From Shewanella surugensis (GTDB taxonomy: Bacteria; Pseudomonadota; Gammaproteobacteria; Enterobacterales; Shewanellaceae): 59,811 nucleotides of DNA. The notes under the pieces are model-generated. The model searched no databases. It was not told the origin of the DNA and saw only the letters and a program-made list of their open reading frames with translations. The translations under genes were made by a program, and so were the position numbers. Positions 8,962-18,178 of the stretch are shown here, one piece after another. How positions within the stretch are numbered: position 1 is the stretch's first letter; every line of letters starts with the position of its first letter. Where the stretch lies: assembly GCF_023284005.1 (NCBI RefSeq), contig NZ_JAKIKS010000020.1, forward strand, positions 1-59,811, read 5' to 3'.

Positions 8962-9444
8962 TCAGGGCTGACAACAGTGTTTAAATTTTTTGCCGCTATG
9001 GCAGATACAGCTTTGATTACGTTTGGGTAAAGGGCACTGCATTTGCTCACCATCGGAATAATACCATCGATGATTTTCGAACAAAAAATTGGAACGTTCA
9101 AAAATAACATCGAGCTTATCTTGTTGTTTATACCAAGCTTTGAAAGTGACTAAGCCTTGCTTTTCATTATATTCGGAATGAATGATTTCTAGACCTAGCC
9201 AGTCAGGCAGGGGATCTTTTGCTAACTGTTCAACGGTCAACCCCGCTCGATAGTTTGGATGTTGTGTTTTAATAATGTAATCAAATTTTTTCATCGTAAA
9301 GGCTGAATAGCGAGAGCGCATCAGTGTTTCGGGTGTGTGTGCCAACGTATGTTCTTGGTGGGGTAAATGACAACAATCTGCATAAGACTGTGCTGAACCA
9401 CATGGACACATTTGTTGTACATCAAGCGTTAAAGATTCAATCAT
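8962..9444 (-). CDS. YchJ-like SEC-C motif protein (UPF0225 family)
   Basis: A 160-residue protein with an N-terminal SEC-C zinc motif MCPCGSAQSYADCC, a central NTF2-like region (LMRSRYSAFTMKKFDYIIKT), and a second cysteine motif at the C-terminus, CICHSGKKFKHCC. This is the layout of YchJ/UPF0225 proteins, whose function is not established. A longer frame runs upstream to 9555 but would overlap the preceding gene by about 120 bp and has no family similarity. I chose the ATG at 9442-9444, which overlaps that gene by 8 bp, suggesting translational coupling. The next ATG at 9411 is also possible. Confidence 0.85.
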   Translation of the reverse strand: MIESLTLDVQQMCPCGSAQSYADCCHLPHQEHTLAHTPETLMRSRYSAFTMKKFDYIIKTQHPNYRAGLTVEQLAKDPLPDWLGLEIIHSEYNEKQGLVTFKAWYKQQDKLDVIFERSNFLFENHRWYYSDGEQMQCPLPKRNQSCICHSGKKFKHCCQP

Positions 9445-10015
9445 TGGTATTGATAAGACCTGAGCTAATAGGGGGGAATTGACGCCCATAATACAGATTG
9501 GGCTGAGGTTTAGCATCATAATAAAAGGCTGTATTGGCTTTATTATTCGTTTCAACGACTAAATACCAATGGCCATTAGGGGATTTTTTTGATACTCCGA
9601 CAAATTTACCAGCAAATTCACTCATGGGCTCTCCATCATCCACATGAGGATAATAACGGATGAGATAGTAGCCAATATCGGTTGCACTACTGCCCTCTAT
9701 ATGTCGCTGTAATATACGGAAGTCAACTTCAATATTGGCTTGCTTATCATTAATTTTTTTAAAAAAAGCACGGTATTGAGCGATGATGTCGTTACGGCCC
9801 AATAAAATTTCTTTACTTTGATTATCTGAAATATAAGAGGCATCCTGAGTATAAATAAATAACATTTCTTGAGGATCGAGTGTTGCAAAGGCTTTATTAA
9901 AGTGATCGTATATGTGATTTAGCATTGCATTGTCATTATCAGATGCAAAGCTTGAGGCATTTAAGATAAATGAAAGCGATAATAGGAAAGTCAGTAAAAT
10001 GCTTGATAGTTTCAT
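9437..10015 (-). CDS. Exported NTF2-like (SnoaL/DUF4440-type) protein
   Basis: A 192-residue protein with a Sec signal peptide (hydrophobic stretch at residues 5-20, likely cleavage after ASSFA). The body resembles the NTF2-like fold of SgcJ/DUF4440 proteins: AMLNHIYDHFNKAFATLDPQ, then IYTQDASYISDN and LLGRNDIIAQYRAFF. Such domains bind small ligands or act as isomerases, and no catalytic set can be assigned here. The product is probably periplasmic. It ends 8 bp inside the start of the YchJ-like gene, so the two form an operon. Confidence 0.7.
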   Translation of the reverse strand: MKLSSILLTFLLSLSFILNASSFASDNDNAMLNHIYDHFNKAFATLDPQEMLFIYTQDASYISDNQSKEILLGRNDIIAQYRAFFKKINDKQANIEVDFRILQRHIEGSSATDIGYYLIRYYPHVDDGEPMSEFAGKFVGVSKKSPNGHWYLVVETNNKANTAFYYDAKPQPNLYYGRQFPPISSGLINTND

Positions 10016-10177
10016 GGTGTTCAGGCTCTAGTTATGCCAGCCATAACTATAATACTTGCTAAGCGGTAATGACAGCATAAGATCTTAACAAAATATGTAG
10101 ATAATGTTTTCAACATAAAGTGAACCTCTTTAATCTCAGTAGGGTTTAATTCCTCGCTGCTCGCGGCGTAGAAGTAT

Positions 10178-10230
10178 TTAGACTTTGGAGCCTTTAGATA
10201 CCCCTCTTCGCGTAGCGAATTTGAGTCTAA
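10178..10230. repeat. Nested inverted repeat, possible extragenic palindromic element
   Basis: Outer arms TTAGACT (10178-10184) and AGTCTAA (10224-10230) enclose an inner hairpin TTCGC-gta-GCGAA (10207-10219). The surroundings are G+C rich compared with neighbours, with several CGCG-type words. This resembles REP-like elements, but only one copy is present in the window. Confidence 0.4.
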
Positions 10231-10274
10231 GCGAAAAGCCTTGGCGTGGGGTCGTTGATTTAATCATAAGGTTA

Positions 10275-10306
10275 ATAAAAAACGCCTTTTCAATACAAAG
10301 GCGTTT
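10275..10306 (-). terminator. Rho-independent terminator of the M2 peptidase gene
   Basis: AACGCCTTT (10281-10289) pairs with AAAGGCGTT (10297-10305) around a short loop. Read on the minus strand it is followed by a T-rich tract (TTTTTTAT). It lies about 30 bp after the stop codon. Confidence 0.88.
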
Positions 10307-10335
10307 GGGTGGGAAAGGTTTTCTATATTATTTTT

Positions 10336-12177
10336 TTACCAGCCACATTGACGATTGGCAAGCTTATTTTGTTCGTTTAACCAAGTTTGTAATGGCGCAA
10401 AATATTCTAATACTGCATTGGCATCCATCTCTTGGCTGCCTGTTACGACGGCTAGGGCTTCAGGCCAAGGCTGACTTTGACCCATTTCTAGCATGGTATT
10501 AAGCTTAGCGCCAGCGTCTTTATCACCGTAAATACTACAGCGATGAATAGGGCCTGTGTTTTGAGTCATATCACAAAGGGCTCTATGGAACTGGAATTGT
10601 AAAATATGGGCTAAGAAATAGCGAGTATAAGGCACATTTGCTGGCACATGGTATTTAGCTCCTGGATCAAAATCAGTTTCATTTCGTTCGACTGGGGATT
10701 TAACACCTTGATATTTCTCTCTTAATTCCCACCAGGATTGATTATATTGTTCAGGAGTAATTTCACCACTAAACACTTTCCAACGCCATTGATCAATCAT
10801 TAAACCGAATGGAAGAAAAGCGACTTTATCCAGGGCTTGTCTTAATAATAAGCCAATGTCTTTAGAGGCATCGGGGACGGTCTCTAATAAGCCAATTTGT
10901 TGTAAGTAACTCGGGGTTATCGATAATGCGACGGTATCACCAATGGCTTCATGGAAGCCGTCATTCGCACTGTTCTTAAAGATAAAAGGCTGGTTTTTAT
11001 AAGCTCTTTGATAATAATTATGGCCTAATTCGTGATGTATAGTAATGAAATCTTCAGCATCTCTTTGGATACACATTTTGATGCGAATATCATCAAGATC
11101 GTCTAGATCCCAAGCAGACGCGTGACAGACGACATCTCTGTCTGCAGGTTGAGTGAAAAGAGAACGCTCCCAGAACGTCTCAGGAAGCGGTGCAAAGCCG
11201 AGAGAAGAAAAGAAATTCTCAGCTTGCTCTACCATTTTTGTTTCAGAGTAATCTTTTTCACGTAATAGTTGAGTAATATCATAACCAGGATCGGCATCAG
11301 CAGGGGCGACAGCATCATAAATATTTCCCCAACTTTGTGCCCACATGTTACCCAATAAATGTGCTGGGATAGGGCCATTGGCGGGGGCAATCGTATCACC
11401 ATATTCTTGATTGAGTTCGCCTCTCACATAACAGTGGAGTGAATCGTATAAAGGTTTAACTTGGGTCCAAAGACGATCGAGTTCCTTTGAGAAGTCATCC
11501 GGCTTCATATCATACTGGCTGCGCCAGAGAACGGAGAGATCTTTAAAACCAAGATCTTTTGCGCCCTCATTGGCGAGTGCCACTTCTCTTTCAAATAATG
11601 GACGCATTGGCTTGGCAATATTTCGCCAACCTTCCCAGACTTCGAGTAATAATGCAGGATTTTTTGATTCAGCCATAATGACGGAAAGCGCTGGTTGAGT
11701 GAGGCATCGTCCGTCTTTTAAACAGTACTTTCCTTTCCCATAAAGGCCATTGAGCTCGGCATTGATTTGAGCCAGTTCCGCATTTTTATTGGGATCTAAG
11801 GGGGCGGGAAGCACCAAGGAACTGCGCAGTATATTCAGTTTTCTTTTTTCGATTTTGCTGAGAGGCGTTTGATTGTATAGTGCCGCTTGTGTGGCGAATT
11901 GTACTGACGTCGCGGTTCTTTTTTCACCGACTTTTGCGGCTAATTGAGCAGTATCATGGGTAATGAAATTATTATAAATCCATTCTGCGCGATTCTGCTC
12001 AATAGACAGTTGGCTTAGTGTGGCTTCTGCTTCTGCGAGAAATTGTTTTGCTTGAATGTTTGTTTTTTGATCTGTTACTTGATTGTCACTGCTGGCATCA
12101 TCACAGGCGGACAATCCCAACATTATCGCCACAGTGATAGTAAGACGCGATTGTCTCGGTACGAATAGATTCATCAA
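10336..12177 (-). CDS. Lipoprotein M2-family metallopeptidase (ACE-like peptidyl-dipeptidase)
   Basis: A 613-residue zinc metallopeptidase of family M2, the bacterial relatives of angiotensin-converting enzyme, which remove C-terminal dipeptides. The zinc motif HHELGH gives HEXXH at residues 382-386, and the third ligand is likely Glu410 in GFHEAIGD. The N-terminus has a lipoprotein signal peptide with lipobox LSAC (Cys25), so it should be anchored in the envelope, probably the outer membrane. Length fits single-domain bacterial M2 enzymes. It is monocistronic with its own terminator and is divergent from the TetR-fadE operon. It likely acts in peptide utilisation. Confidence 0.92.
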   Translation of the reverse strand: MMNLFVPRQSRLTITVAIMLGLSACDDASSDNQVTDQKTNIQAKQFLAEAEATLSQLSIEQNRAEWIYNNFITHDTAQLAAKVGEKRTATSVQFATQAALYNQTPLSKIEKRKLNILRSSLVLPAPLDPNKNAELAQINAELNGLYGKGKYCLKDGRCLTQPALSVIMAESKNPALLLEVWEGWRNIAKPMRPLFEREVALANEGAKDLGFKDLSVLWRSQYDMKPDDFSKELDRLWTQVKPLYDSLHCYVRGELNQEYGDTIAPANGPIPAHLLGNMWAQSWGNIYDAVAPADADPGYDITQLLREKDYSETKMVEQAENFFSSLGFAPLPETFWERSLFTQPADRDVVCHASAWDLDDLDDIRIKMCIQRDAEDFITIHHELGHNYYQRAYKNQPFIFKNSANDGFHEAIGDTVALSITPSYLQQIGLLETVPDASKDIGLLLRQALDKVAFLPFGLMIDQWRWKVFSGEITPEQYNQSWWELREKYQGVKSPVERNETDFDPGAKYHVPANVPYTRYFLAHILQFQFHRALCDMTQNTGPIHRCSIYGDKDAGAKLNTMLEMGQSQPWPEALAVVTGSQEMDANAVLEYFAPLQTWLNEQNKLANRQCGW

Positions 12178-12319
12178 TTTTATCCATTTGTTATTTTTGT
12201 GTTCGCATTTTACCTCTTTTGTTGCAATAAAACAGCGGAAGAAAATAAATGGTTGGTTTTAAAGTTTGAAACAGCAGAAAGCAGGGGATATTTACATTAA
12301 ATCTATTTGACAATAAGTG

Positions 12320-12350
12320 AACGAGTGTTTAATTTAAACGAGTGTTTAAA
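12320..12350. promoter_or_regulatory. Operator upstream of the TetR-fadE operon, PsrA-type
   Basis: An 18-bp perfect palindrome TTTAAAC-GAGT-GTTTAAA lies at 12333-12350. The core word AACGAGTGTTTAA is also present 17 bp upstream (12320-12332), giving two in-phase half-overlapping sites. The pattern AAAC-N4-GTTT agrees with what is known of PsrA binding sites in Gammaproteobacteria. It ends 26 bp before the regulator start codon, so autoregulation is likely. A similar site lies before the distant acyl-CoA dehydrogenase at 43143. Confidence 0.75.
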
Positions 12351-12376
12351 TCATTACTAAGAATTAGGGTCACGGA

Positions 12377-13012
12377 ATGGCAAACCAATCCGATACTAAA
12401 ACAAAAATTCTGGATTCAGCTGAAAAACTGTTTGCAGAAAGAGGGTTTTCTGAAACCTCATTAAGACTTATCACCAGTAAGGCTGAGGTCAATTTGGCAT
12501 CAGTGAATTATCATTTCGGCTCTAAGAAAGAGCTTATCCGTGCCGTTCTCGCACGTTACATGGATGTTTTTATGCCTGCGGCTGCGGCTGCTATTATACA
12601 AGTAAAACAACAAAAACAATGTGCAAGTTTAGATGATATTTTTTCAAGTTTGGTGTCACCTTTATTGGATTTGAACACTGTTCGTACTGAAGGCACATTA
12701 ATTTTTTTACAATTATTGGGTCGAGGCTATATTGAAAGTCAGGGTCACCTTCGTTGGTTTATTACGACACATTATGGTCAGTATTTAACACAATTTGTTC
12801 ATGCTGTTGCAGAGAGTGCGCCGGAAATACCTGCCGCAGAAATGTTTTGGCGTTTACATTTTACCTTAGGAACGGTGGTTTTCACGATGGCATCTGCTGA
12901 TGCATTAACTGAAATTGCTGCCGCTGATTTTGAGGAACATAATGATATTGAAGCGGTTATTCGAAAAGTTATTCCTTATCTTTCGGCTGGAGTCTCAGCG
13001 CCCGTAGGTTAA
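12377..13012 (+). CDS. psrA: TetR/AcrR-family regulator, likely PsrA of fatty acid degradation
   Basis: A 211-residue TetR-family repressor. The N-terminal helix-turn-helix is clear (DTKTKILDSAEKLFAERGF, then ASVNYHFGSKKELIRAVLAR). The C-terminal ligand domain fits TetR_C_33-like PsrA proteins. Being first in an operon with an acyl-CoA dehydrogenase, preceded by palindromic AAAC-N4-GTTT sites, supports the PsrA role: repression of fatty acid oxidation genes, relieved by long-chain acyl ligands. Only 20 bp separate it from fadE. The function is inferred from context and operator type. Confidence 0.8.
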   Translation: MANQSDTKTKILDSAEKLFAERGFSETSLRLITSKAEVNLASVNYHFGSKKELIRAVLARYMDVFMPAAAAAIIQVKQQKQCASLDDIFSSLVSPLLDLNTVRTEGTLIFLQLLGRGYIESQGHLRWFITTHYGQYLTQFVHAVAESAPEIPAAEMFWRLHFTLGTVVFTMASADALTEIAAADFEEHNDIEAVIRKVIPYLSAGVSAPVG

Positions 13013-13032
13013 TTTAACAAGGTATTTTATCG

Positions 13033-15312
13033 ATGGCATTTTTTATATTATTTTTAATCGTAGTGATAGTGGTTCTCTTTAGTGTTAAAAGTACCCGCAT
13101 GACATTGCTAACGAAACCCGCATTTACCTTTTTTAAAAAGGTATTACCGCCTTTATCAAGTACAGAAAAAGAAGCGATGGAAGCCGGCGATGTCTGGTGG
13201 GAAGGGGAGCTATTTCAAGGTAAACCCGATTGGAATATCCTTCATGGTTATGGGAAATCAACATTAACGAGCGAAGAGCAAGCCTTTATTGATAATCAAG
13301 TAGTGACGGCGCTCAGCATGATCGATGATCATGATATCGTTCAAAATAGAAAGGATTTACCTCCTGAGCTTTGGGAATACTTTAAGAAAGAAGGTTTTTT
13401 TGCACTGATTATTGCCAAGCAGTATGGCGGTAAAGCGTTTTCTGCGTATGCCAATTCAACCATTGTCAGTAAAATTGCCAGCCGAAGTGTCAGTGCTGCG
13501 GTCACTGTGATGGTGCCTAATTCGTTAGGTCCAGGCGAATTATTGACTCACTATGGTACGGCAGAGCAAAAAGATCAGTGGTTACCGGATTTAGCGTGTG
13601 GTAAAGCTATCCCTTGTTTTGCACTAACAGGACCTGAGGCCGGTTCGGATGCGGGTGCTATTCCTGATGAAGGTATTGTCTGCCGTCAAGACGTCGATGG
13701 CGAAGAGGTTTTAGGACTCAAGCTCAATTGGAATAAACGCTATATTACGCTAGCACCAGTGGCAACCGTATTAGGTTTAGCTTTTCAGATGTGCGATCCT
13801 GATGGACTCCTTGGGGATGTTGAAAATATAGGGATCACCTGTGCACTTATTCCAACGGATCATCCGGGAGTGCAGATTGGTCGTCGTCATAATCCATTGA
13901 ATATGGCCTTTATGAATGGCACAACCTTTGGTGAGGATGTGTTTATTCCATTGGATTGGATTATTGGTGGTCCTTTGTATGCTGGTCGAGGTTGGCGGAT
14001 GTTGGTTGAGTGTTTATCAGCAGGGCGGGGGATATCATTGCCGGCCTTATCGGCTGCTTCTGGTCATATGGCGACGAAAACGACGACGGCTTATAGTTAT
14101 GTTCGTCAACAATTTGGATTACCGATCAGCCAATTTGAAGGGGTTCAAGAAGCCCTAGCACGCATCATTGCCAATACTTATCAGTTAGAAGCTGCGCGCC
14201 GTTTAACTACTACCGGTATTGATTTGAAAGTAAAACCGTCTGTTGTGACCGCGATTGCAAAATATCATATGACAGAACTGGGTCGCCAAGTCATAGATGA
14301 TGCGATGGATATTCAATCAGGAAAAGGGATTCAATTAGGGCCTAAAAATTATCTTGGTCAAGGGTATATGGGCTTGCCTATTTCGATTACCGTCGAAGGG
14401 GCGAATATCTTAACGCGCAGTTTGATGATTTTCGGCCAAGGCGCGACGCGTTGCCATCCTTATGTACTGCCTGAAATGGAAGCGGCGGCGATGAGTGATG
14501 AGAAAGATGGTCTCGCTCGTTTTGATTCTTTATTGCTAGGCCATATGGGGTATGCTGTTCGCAATGCCTTGAGTGCCTTTACCAATGCGTTAACGGGCAG
14601 TCGTTTGGCCCAATCACCCGTCAGTGGCGAGACTAAGCAATACTATAAAGATATGACGCGTCTATCATCGGCGCTTGCCTTTATGACTGATTTATCCATG
14701 TTAGTGATGGGAGGCGACTTAAAGCGTAAAGAGATGCTCTCTGCTCGAATGGGAGATGTGCTAAGCCAACTTTATTTGGGATCGGCGACATTGAAGATGT
14801 TTGAAGATAATGGTCGTCAATTTGATGATTTACCGGCGGTCAGACATGTGATGGCGACACGTTTACATCTTGCGGCCAAAGCACTCGATGACGCGATGTG
14901 TAATTTTCCAAATAGAGCCGTGGCATTATTATTAAGAGGGGTTATTTTCCCATTAGGTAATCGTTTTAATGCACCGAGTGATAAATTGTCTATCGATTTA
15001 GCGCAAAGCATGAGTAAACCTGGGCCAGCGAGAGATCGACTTACTTTCTTATGTCCTGACTTTGAAGGTGATACGGGCGGGATTGCAGAGGTGGAGCAAG
15101 CATTCTTAGCGAAATATGCTTGTAGAGGTTTGTATAAGAAATTAAAACAAGCTCAACGTGATGGTGTGTTACCGCCTAAACTTTCGCCGTTTACGCTATT
15201 TAAAGCCGCATTAACAGCTAATGTACTGTCGATTGAAGAGCATCAAAAATTAGTGGAAGCCGATAAGTTAAGGCAGGCTGCCATTGCCGTTGATGAGTTT
15301 GAGTCGTTATAA
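13033..15312 (+). CDS. fadE: Acyl-CoA dehydrogenase, FadE family
   Basis: A 759-residue FAD-dependent acyl-CoA dehydrogenase of the long FadE type, which performs the first oxidation of fatty acid beta-oxidation. An N-terminal hydrophobic segment (residues 2-18) is followed by the dehydrogenase core, with CFALTGPEAGSDAG, the middle-domain stretch LGLKLNWNKRYITLAP, and QFGLPISQFEGVQEALA. The C-terminal extension (DUF1974-like) distinguishes it from the 380-residue classical enzymes. The gene follows the TetR regulator at 20 bp with an AACAAGG ribosome binding site and ends at a shared bidirectional terminator. Confidence 0.95.
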   Translation: MAFFILFLIVVIVVLFSVKSTRMTLLTKPAFTFFKKVLPPLSSTEKEAMEAGDVWWEGELFQGKPDWNILHGYGKSTLTSEEQAFIDNQVVTALSMIDDHDIVQNRKDLPPELWEYFKKEGFFALIIAKQYGGKAFSAYANSTIVSKIASRSVSAAVTVMVPNSLGPGELLTHYGTAEQKDQWLPDLACGKAIPCFALTGPEAGSDAGAIPDEGIVCRQDVDGEEVLGLKLNWNKRYITLAPVATVLGLAFQMCDPDGLLGDVENIGITCALIPTDHPGVQIGRRHNPLNMAFMNGTTFGEDVFIPLDWIIGGPLYAGRGWRMLVECLSAGRGISLPALSAASGHMATKTTTAYSYVRQQFGLPISQFEGVQEALARIIANTYQLEAARRLTTTGIDLKVKPSVVTAIAKYHMTELGRQVIDDAMDIQSGKGIQLGPKNYLGQGYMGLPISITVEGANILTRSLMIFGQGATRCHPYVLPEMEAAAMSDEKDGLARFDSLLLGHMGYAVRNALSAFTNALTGSRLAQSPVSGETKQYYKDMTRLSSALAFMTDLSMLVMGGDLKRKEMLSARMGDVLSQLYLGSATLKMFEDNGRQFDDLPAVRHVMATRLHLAAKALDDAMCNFPNRAVALLLRGVIFPLGNRFNAPSDKLSIDLAQSMSKPGPARDRLTFLCPDFEGDTGGIAEVEQAFLAKYACRGLYKKLKQAQRDGVLPPKLSPFTLFKAALTANVLSIEEHQKLVEADKLRQAAIAVDEFESL

Positions 15313-15333
15313 CTGAAGCGATGATTGATCCAT

Positions 15334-15365
15334 AAAAAATGGGACGCAATAGCGTCCCATTTTTT
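15334..15365. terminator. Bidirectional terminator between fadE and pykA
   Basis: A perfect stem of 14 bp (15334-15347 with 15352-15365) and a 4-nt loop, made of a GGGACGC core flanked by A6 on one side and T6 on the other. It lies between two convergent genes and should terminate transcription from both. Confidence 0.95.
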
Positions 15366-15382
15366 ATATTGTTTATGCAGCG

Positions 15383-16822
15383 TTAAGCCACAATAAGAAT
15401 TTTACAGGTATTCGTGCCGCCAATGGTTTCCATTGCATCACCTTTGGTCATTAATACCATATCGCCGCTTTTCAAATAACCCGCTGCAGATAATGCTGCT
15501 AAGGCTGCCTGAGGCAAGCTTTCTGCTGAGTACTGAGTCGAATCAAAGTAAACAGGTTGTACACCACGGAACAGTGCCATTTTCGCTAAGGTACTGTGAT
15601 GACGTGACAAGGAGAAAATGGGCAATGAAGAACTGATCCTTGACATCAACTGTGGGGTTGCCCCTGATTCAGTGAGTGCAACGATGGCTTTGACACTATC
15701 AAGGTGATTAGCCGCGTACATTGTCGATAATGCAATTGTTTCTTCTACTGTGCTAAATTGCTGATCGATTCTGTGTTTAGAGACTTGTACACTAGGGTGT
15801 GACTCTGCACCAATACAGACCTCAGCCATCGCTTTAACGGTTTCTTCTGGGAAGTCACCCGCAGCTGTTTCAGCCGATAACATGACCGCATCCGTTCCAT
15901 CAAGGACTGCATTGGCGACATCCATGACTTCAGCACGGGTTGGCATCGGGCTATTTATCATGGACTCCATCATTTGCGTTGCGGTGATCACAGGCTTATT
16001 AAGTTGGCGTGAACGACTGATTAATCTTTTTTGTACTGCAACGAGGGCCGGATCGCCAATTTCGACACCTAAATCACCACGAGCGACCATTACCGCATCT
16101 GAGGCTCTAATGACATCATCCATCGCTTCATCTGTTGCAACGGCTTCTGCACGTTCCACTTTTGAGACGATTAACGCTTGGCTTCCTGCCTTTACGGCGA
16201 GTGAGCGAGCATAGTCAAGATCGGCACCACTACGTGGGAAAGACACCGCAAGATAATCAACATTAATCGCAGCAGCTGTAATGATATCGCGTTTATCTTT
16301 TTCAGTGAGGGCTTCAGCTGAGAGTCCGCCACCTTGTTTGTTAATACCTTTATTATTTGATAAAGGTCCCGCAACCGTGACACGGGTATGGACTTTATTG
16401 CTTTCGACGCGTTCAACTTTGAGTTGGACTCGGCCATCATCGAGCATTAAAATATCACCAATAGTGACATCTTGAGGTAAGGCTTTATAGTCTATCCCAA
16501 CGTGTTGCTCATTACCTTCGCCTTTGCCTAAATCAGCATCAAGAATATAAGTTTGCCCAAGGTTCAACTGCACTTTTTTATTGTCTTTAAAGGTTGAAAC
16601 TCTAATTTTAGGCCCTTGTAAATCGCCTAATATTGCCACATGAACGCCTAACTCTTTTGCAATTGCTCTAGTATCGGCGGCACGTTTTAAGTGATCTTCG
16701 GCTGAGCCATGAGAAAAGTTAAGACGAACAACATTAGCACCTGCTGCAATGATGCGACGTAAGTTATCATCACGATCAGTTGCTGGACCTAATGTGGTGA
16801 CAATTTTGGTTCTGCGGAACAT
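15383..16822 (-). CDS. pykA: Pyruvate kinase II
   Basis: A 479-residue pyruvate kinase that converts phosphoenolpyruvate and ADP to pyruvate and ATP. The N-terminus ([16 protein letters not shown]), the substrate loop [10 protein letters not shown], the catalytic segment [10 protein letters not shown] with the metal-binding [12 protein letters not shown], and the signature [13 protein letters not shown] are all present. Length and N-terminus fit PykA rather than PykF. It is oriented like hexR, separated from it by 193 bp that carry a likely HexR operator, so it is probably regulated by HexR together with the Entner-Doudoroff genes. Confidence 0.97.
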   Translation of the reverse strand: MFRRTKIVTTLGPATDRDDNLRRIIAAGANVVRLNFSHGSAEDHLKRAADTRAIAKELGVHVAILGDLQGPKIRVSTFKDNKKVQLNLGQTYILDADLGKGEGNEQHVGIDYKALPQDVTIGDILMLDDGRVQLKVERVESNKVHTRVTVAGPLSNNKGINKQGGGLSAEALTEKDKRDIITAAAINVDYLAVSFPRSGADLDYARSLAVKAGSQALIVSKVERAEAVATDEAMDDVIRASDAVMVARGDLGVEIGDPALVAVQKRLISRSRQLNKPVITATQMMESMINSPMPTRAEVMDVANAVLDGTDAVMLSAETAAGDFPEETVKAMAEVCIGAESHPSVQVSKHRIDQQFSTVEETIALSTMYAANHLDSVKAIVALTESGATPQLMSRISSSLPIFSLSRHHSTLAKMALFRGVQPVYFDSTQYSAESLPQAALAALSAAGYLKSGDMVLMTKGDAMETIGGTNTCKILIVA

Positions 16823-16893
16823 ATCATACTCCGTTAAGGTTTAAATTTGGGGGACTATATTACTAGGCTATAATACCAGACATTTTCGTATTT

Positions 16894-16908
16894 TGTAGGA
16901 AAATTACG
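16894..16908. promoter_or_regulatory. Likely HexR operator upstream of pykA
   Basis: On the minus strand the 15-mer CGTAATTTTCCTACA matches the HexR palindrome TGTAAT-N3-ATTACA at most positions. It lies about 75 bp upstream of the pykA start. Known biology: HexR of Shewanella and other Gammaproteobacteria controls central carbon genes including pykA and zwf. Not tested here. Confidence 0.6.
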
Positions 16909-17015
16909 AGATTTTGATGGCAATAGGATGGTGTGTTTCGTATTAAATTAGGTGATTTGTTTCATTAAAGCCGTTTTAAAGGAACAAAACGGCTTAGATA
17001 AATAACGAAAGTCAG

Positions 17016-17870
17016 TTACAGAATGGGATCTTTATCAATGCGAGATTCTTTTAAGGCTTCTTTAACACGTTTTAAATTTTCGCGGAAGCGGGGGCCACGA
17101 CGTAAGGTAAAGCCAGTGGCTAACACATCGATAATGACGAGTTGTGCGAGCCTAGACGCCATGGGTAAATACATATCGGTATCTTCTGGGACTTCCATGG
17201 TAACAGGTAACGTACACACATTGGATAAAGGGGAGTGTCGAGCGGTGATCCCAATCACGGCAGCGCCATTTTCTCTAGCTAATTTTGCTATATCAATCAG
17301 TGATTTAGTTCGTCCCGTGTGAGAAATCAATACTACAACATCACCATCATTACTGTTGATACAGCTCATGCGCTGCATAAGGACATCATCAAAGCAAATG
17401 ACAGGGACATTAAAACGAAAGAATTTATTCTGTGCGTCATGGGCCACGGAGGCCGATGCGCCTAATCCAAAAAAAGAAATCTTCTTTGCTTGAGTGAGAA
17501 TATCGACGGCTTTATTGATGGCAGCAGTGTCGAGACTTTGCCTGGCGGTATCAAGAGAGGCCATTGAAGATTCGAATATTTTGGTTGTGTAAGAGTCTGG
17601 ACTGTCATCTTCTTCAACATGTCGACTCACATACGGTGTCCCATTGGCTAGGCTCTGAGCCAAGTGTAGTTTGAAATCAGGAAAGCCTTTGGTATCTAAA
17701 CGACGACAAAATCGGTTCACTGTCGGTTCACTCACATCAGCCATTTTAGCGAGTGTCGCAATACTTGAGTGGATGGCTGTTTGTGGGGAAGCGAGAATCA
17801 CTTCAGCCACTTTACGCTCAGATTTACTAAACTGCGTCAGACTTTTTTGTACCTTTTCTAGGGTATTCAT
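17016..17870 (-). CDS. hexR: HexR, RpiR-family regulator of central carbon metabolism
   Basis: A 284-residue RpiR-family regulator. The N-terminal helix-turn-helix (MNTLEKVQKSLTQFSKSERK to VSEPTVNRFCRRLDTKGFPDF) precedes a SIS sugar-phosphate-binding domain (ISFFGLGASASVAHDAQNKF, VVVLISHTGRTKSLIDIA). HexR senses 2-keto-3-deoxy-6-phosphogluconate and controls Entner-Doudoroff and related genes. It sits between pykA and the divergent zwf-pgl-edd-eda operon, the arrangement I recall from Shewanella. HexR-like operators occur before both target units. Confidence 0.95.
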   Translation of the reverse strand: MNTLEKVQKSLTQFSKSERKVAEVILASPQTAIHSSIATLAKMADVSEPTVNRFCRRLDTKGFPDFKLHLAQSLANGTPYVSRHVEEDDSPDSYTTKIFESSMASLDTARQSLDTAAINKAVDILTQAKKISFFGLGASASVAHDAQNKFFRFNVPVICFDDVLMQRMSCINSNDGDVVVLISHTGRTKSLIDIAKLARENGAAVIGITARHSPLSNVCTLPVTMEVPEDTDMYLPMASRLAQLVIIDVLATGFTLRRGPRFRENLKRVKEALKESRIDKDPIL

Positions 17871-18002
17871 ATGTATATGTCCACTCAGAAGGAATGTAGT
17901 TATATTTATACTTTCTATGAAGGTTATTTTTTGTTCGATAACACAGCGTAGAATTCAACAATAAATTATACTAGTGGAAGTATAAAAATATTTAGTAAAT
18001 AT

Positions 18003-18017
18003 AGTAATTTTATCACG
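18003..18017. promoter_or_regulatory. Likely HexR operator 1 upstream of zwf
   Basis: AGTAATTTTATCACG matches the HexR consensus TGTAAT-N3-ATTACA with an intact GTAAT left half and one central mismatch in the right half. It lies about 160 bp before the zwf start codon. Confidence 0.6.
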
Positions 18018-18099
18018 AAAGCATAGCAGATCTTATAGACATCTGACTAGTGAGTTTAAGTAGGATAATTTACAAAATTTAGATGCAATTATTGAATTC

Positions 18100-18114
18100 T
18101 GTTGTTATATTACA
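18100..18114. promoter_or_regulatory. Likely HexR operator 2 upstream of zwf
   Basis: TGTTGTTATATTACA has a perfect ATTACA right half and a 4 of 6 left half against the HexR consensus. It lies between a possible early TTG-type or ATG start at 18083 and the zwf start I chose at 18179, which supports that downstream start. Confidence 0.55.
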
Positions 18115-18178
18115 ACAAATGTGTGAATTCTCGTCTTTTTTAGATGAGACACCTGTAATGATAGGAGATGACGTCTCG

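Larger units (their letters stand above)
10016..10335. other. Intergenic region with a structured element and a terminator
   Basis: A 320-bp region without a supported gene. It holds the upstream region of the exported NTF2-like gene, a nested inverted-repeat element at 10178-10230 and the terminator of the M2 peptidase gene at 10275-10306. A plus-strand open frame across 10185-10502 runs through the terminator and into the peptidase antisense strand, so I reject it. Confidence 0.6.
17871..18178. promoter_or_regulatory. Divergent control region between hexR and zwf
   Basis: A 308-bp region with the promoters of hexR (minus) and zwf (plus). It contains two HexR-like 15-mers (18003-18017 and 18100-18114). 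It also has a separate palindrome, TTATACT (17966-17972) with AGTATAA (17979-17985), which could be a -10 element or another operator. A continuous open frame enters from 18083, but I regard it as non-coding up to 18178. Confidence 0.6.

Noticed and set aside
18083..18178. N-terminal extension of Zwf by 32 residues
   Set aside because: It has no family similarity, covers a HexR-like site, and the downstream ATG has a good ribosome binding site.
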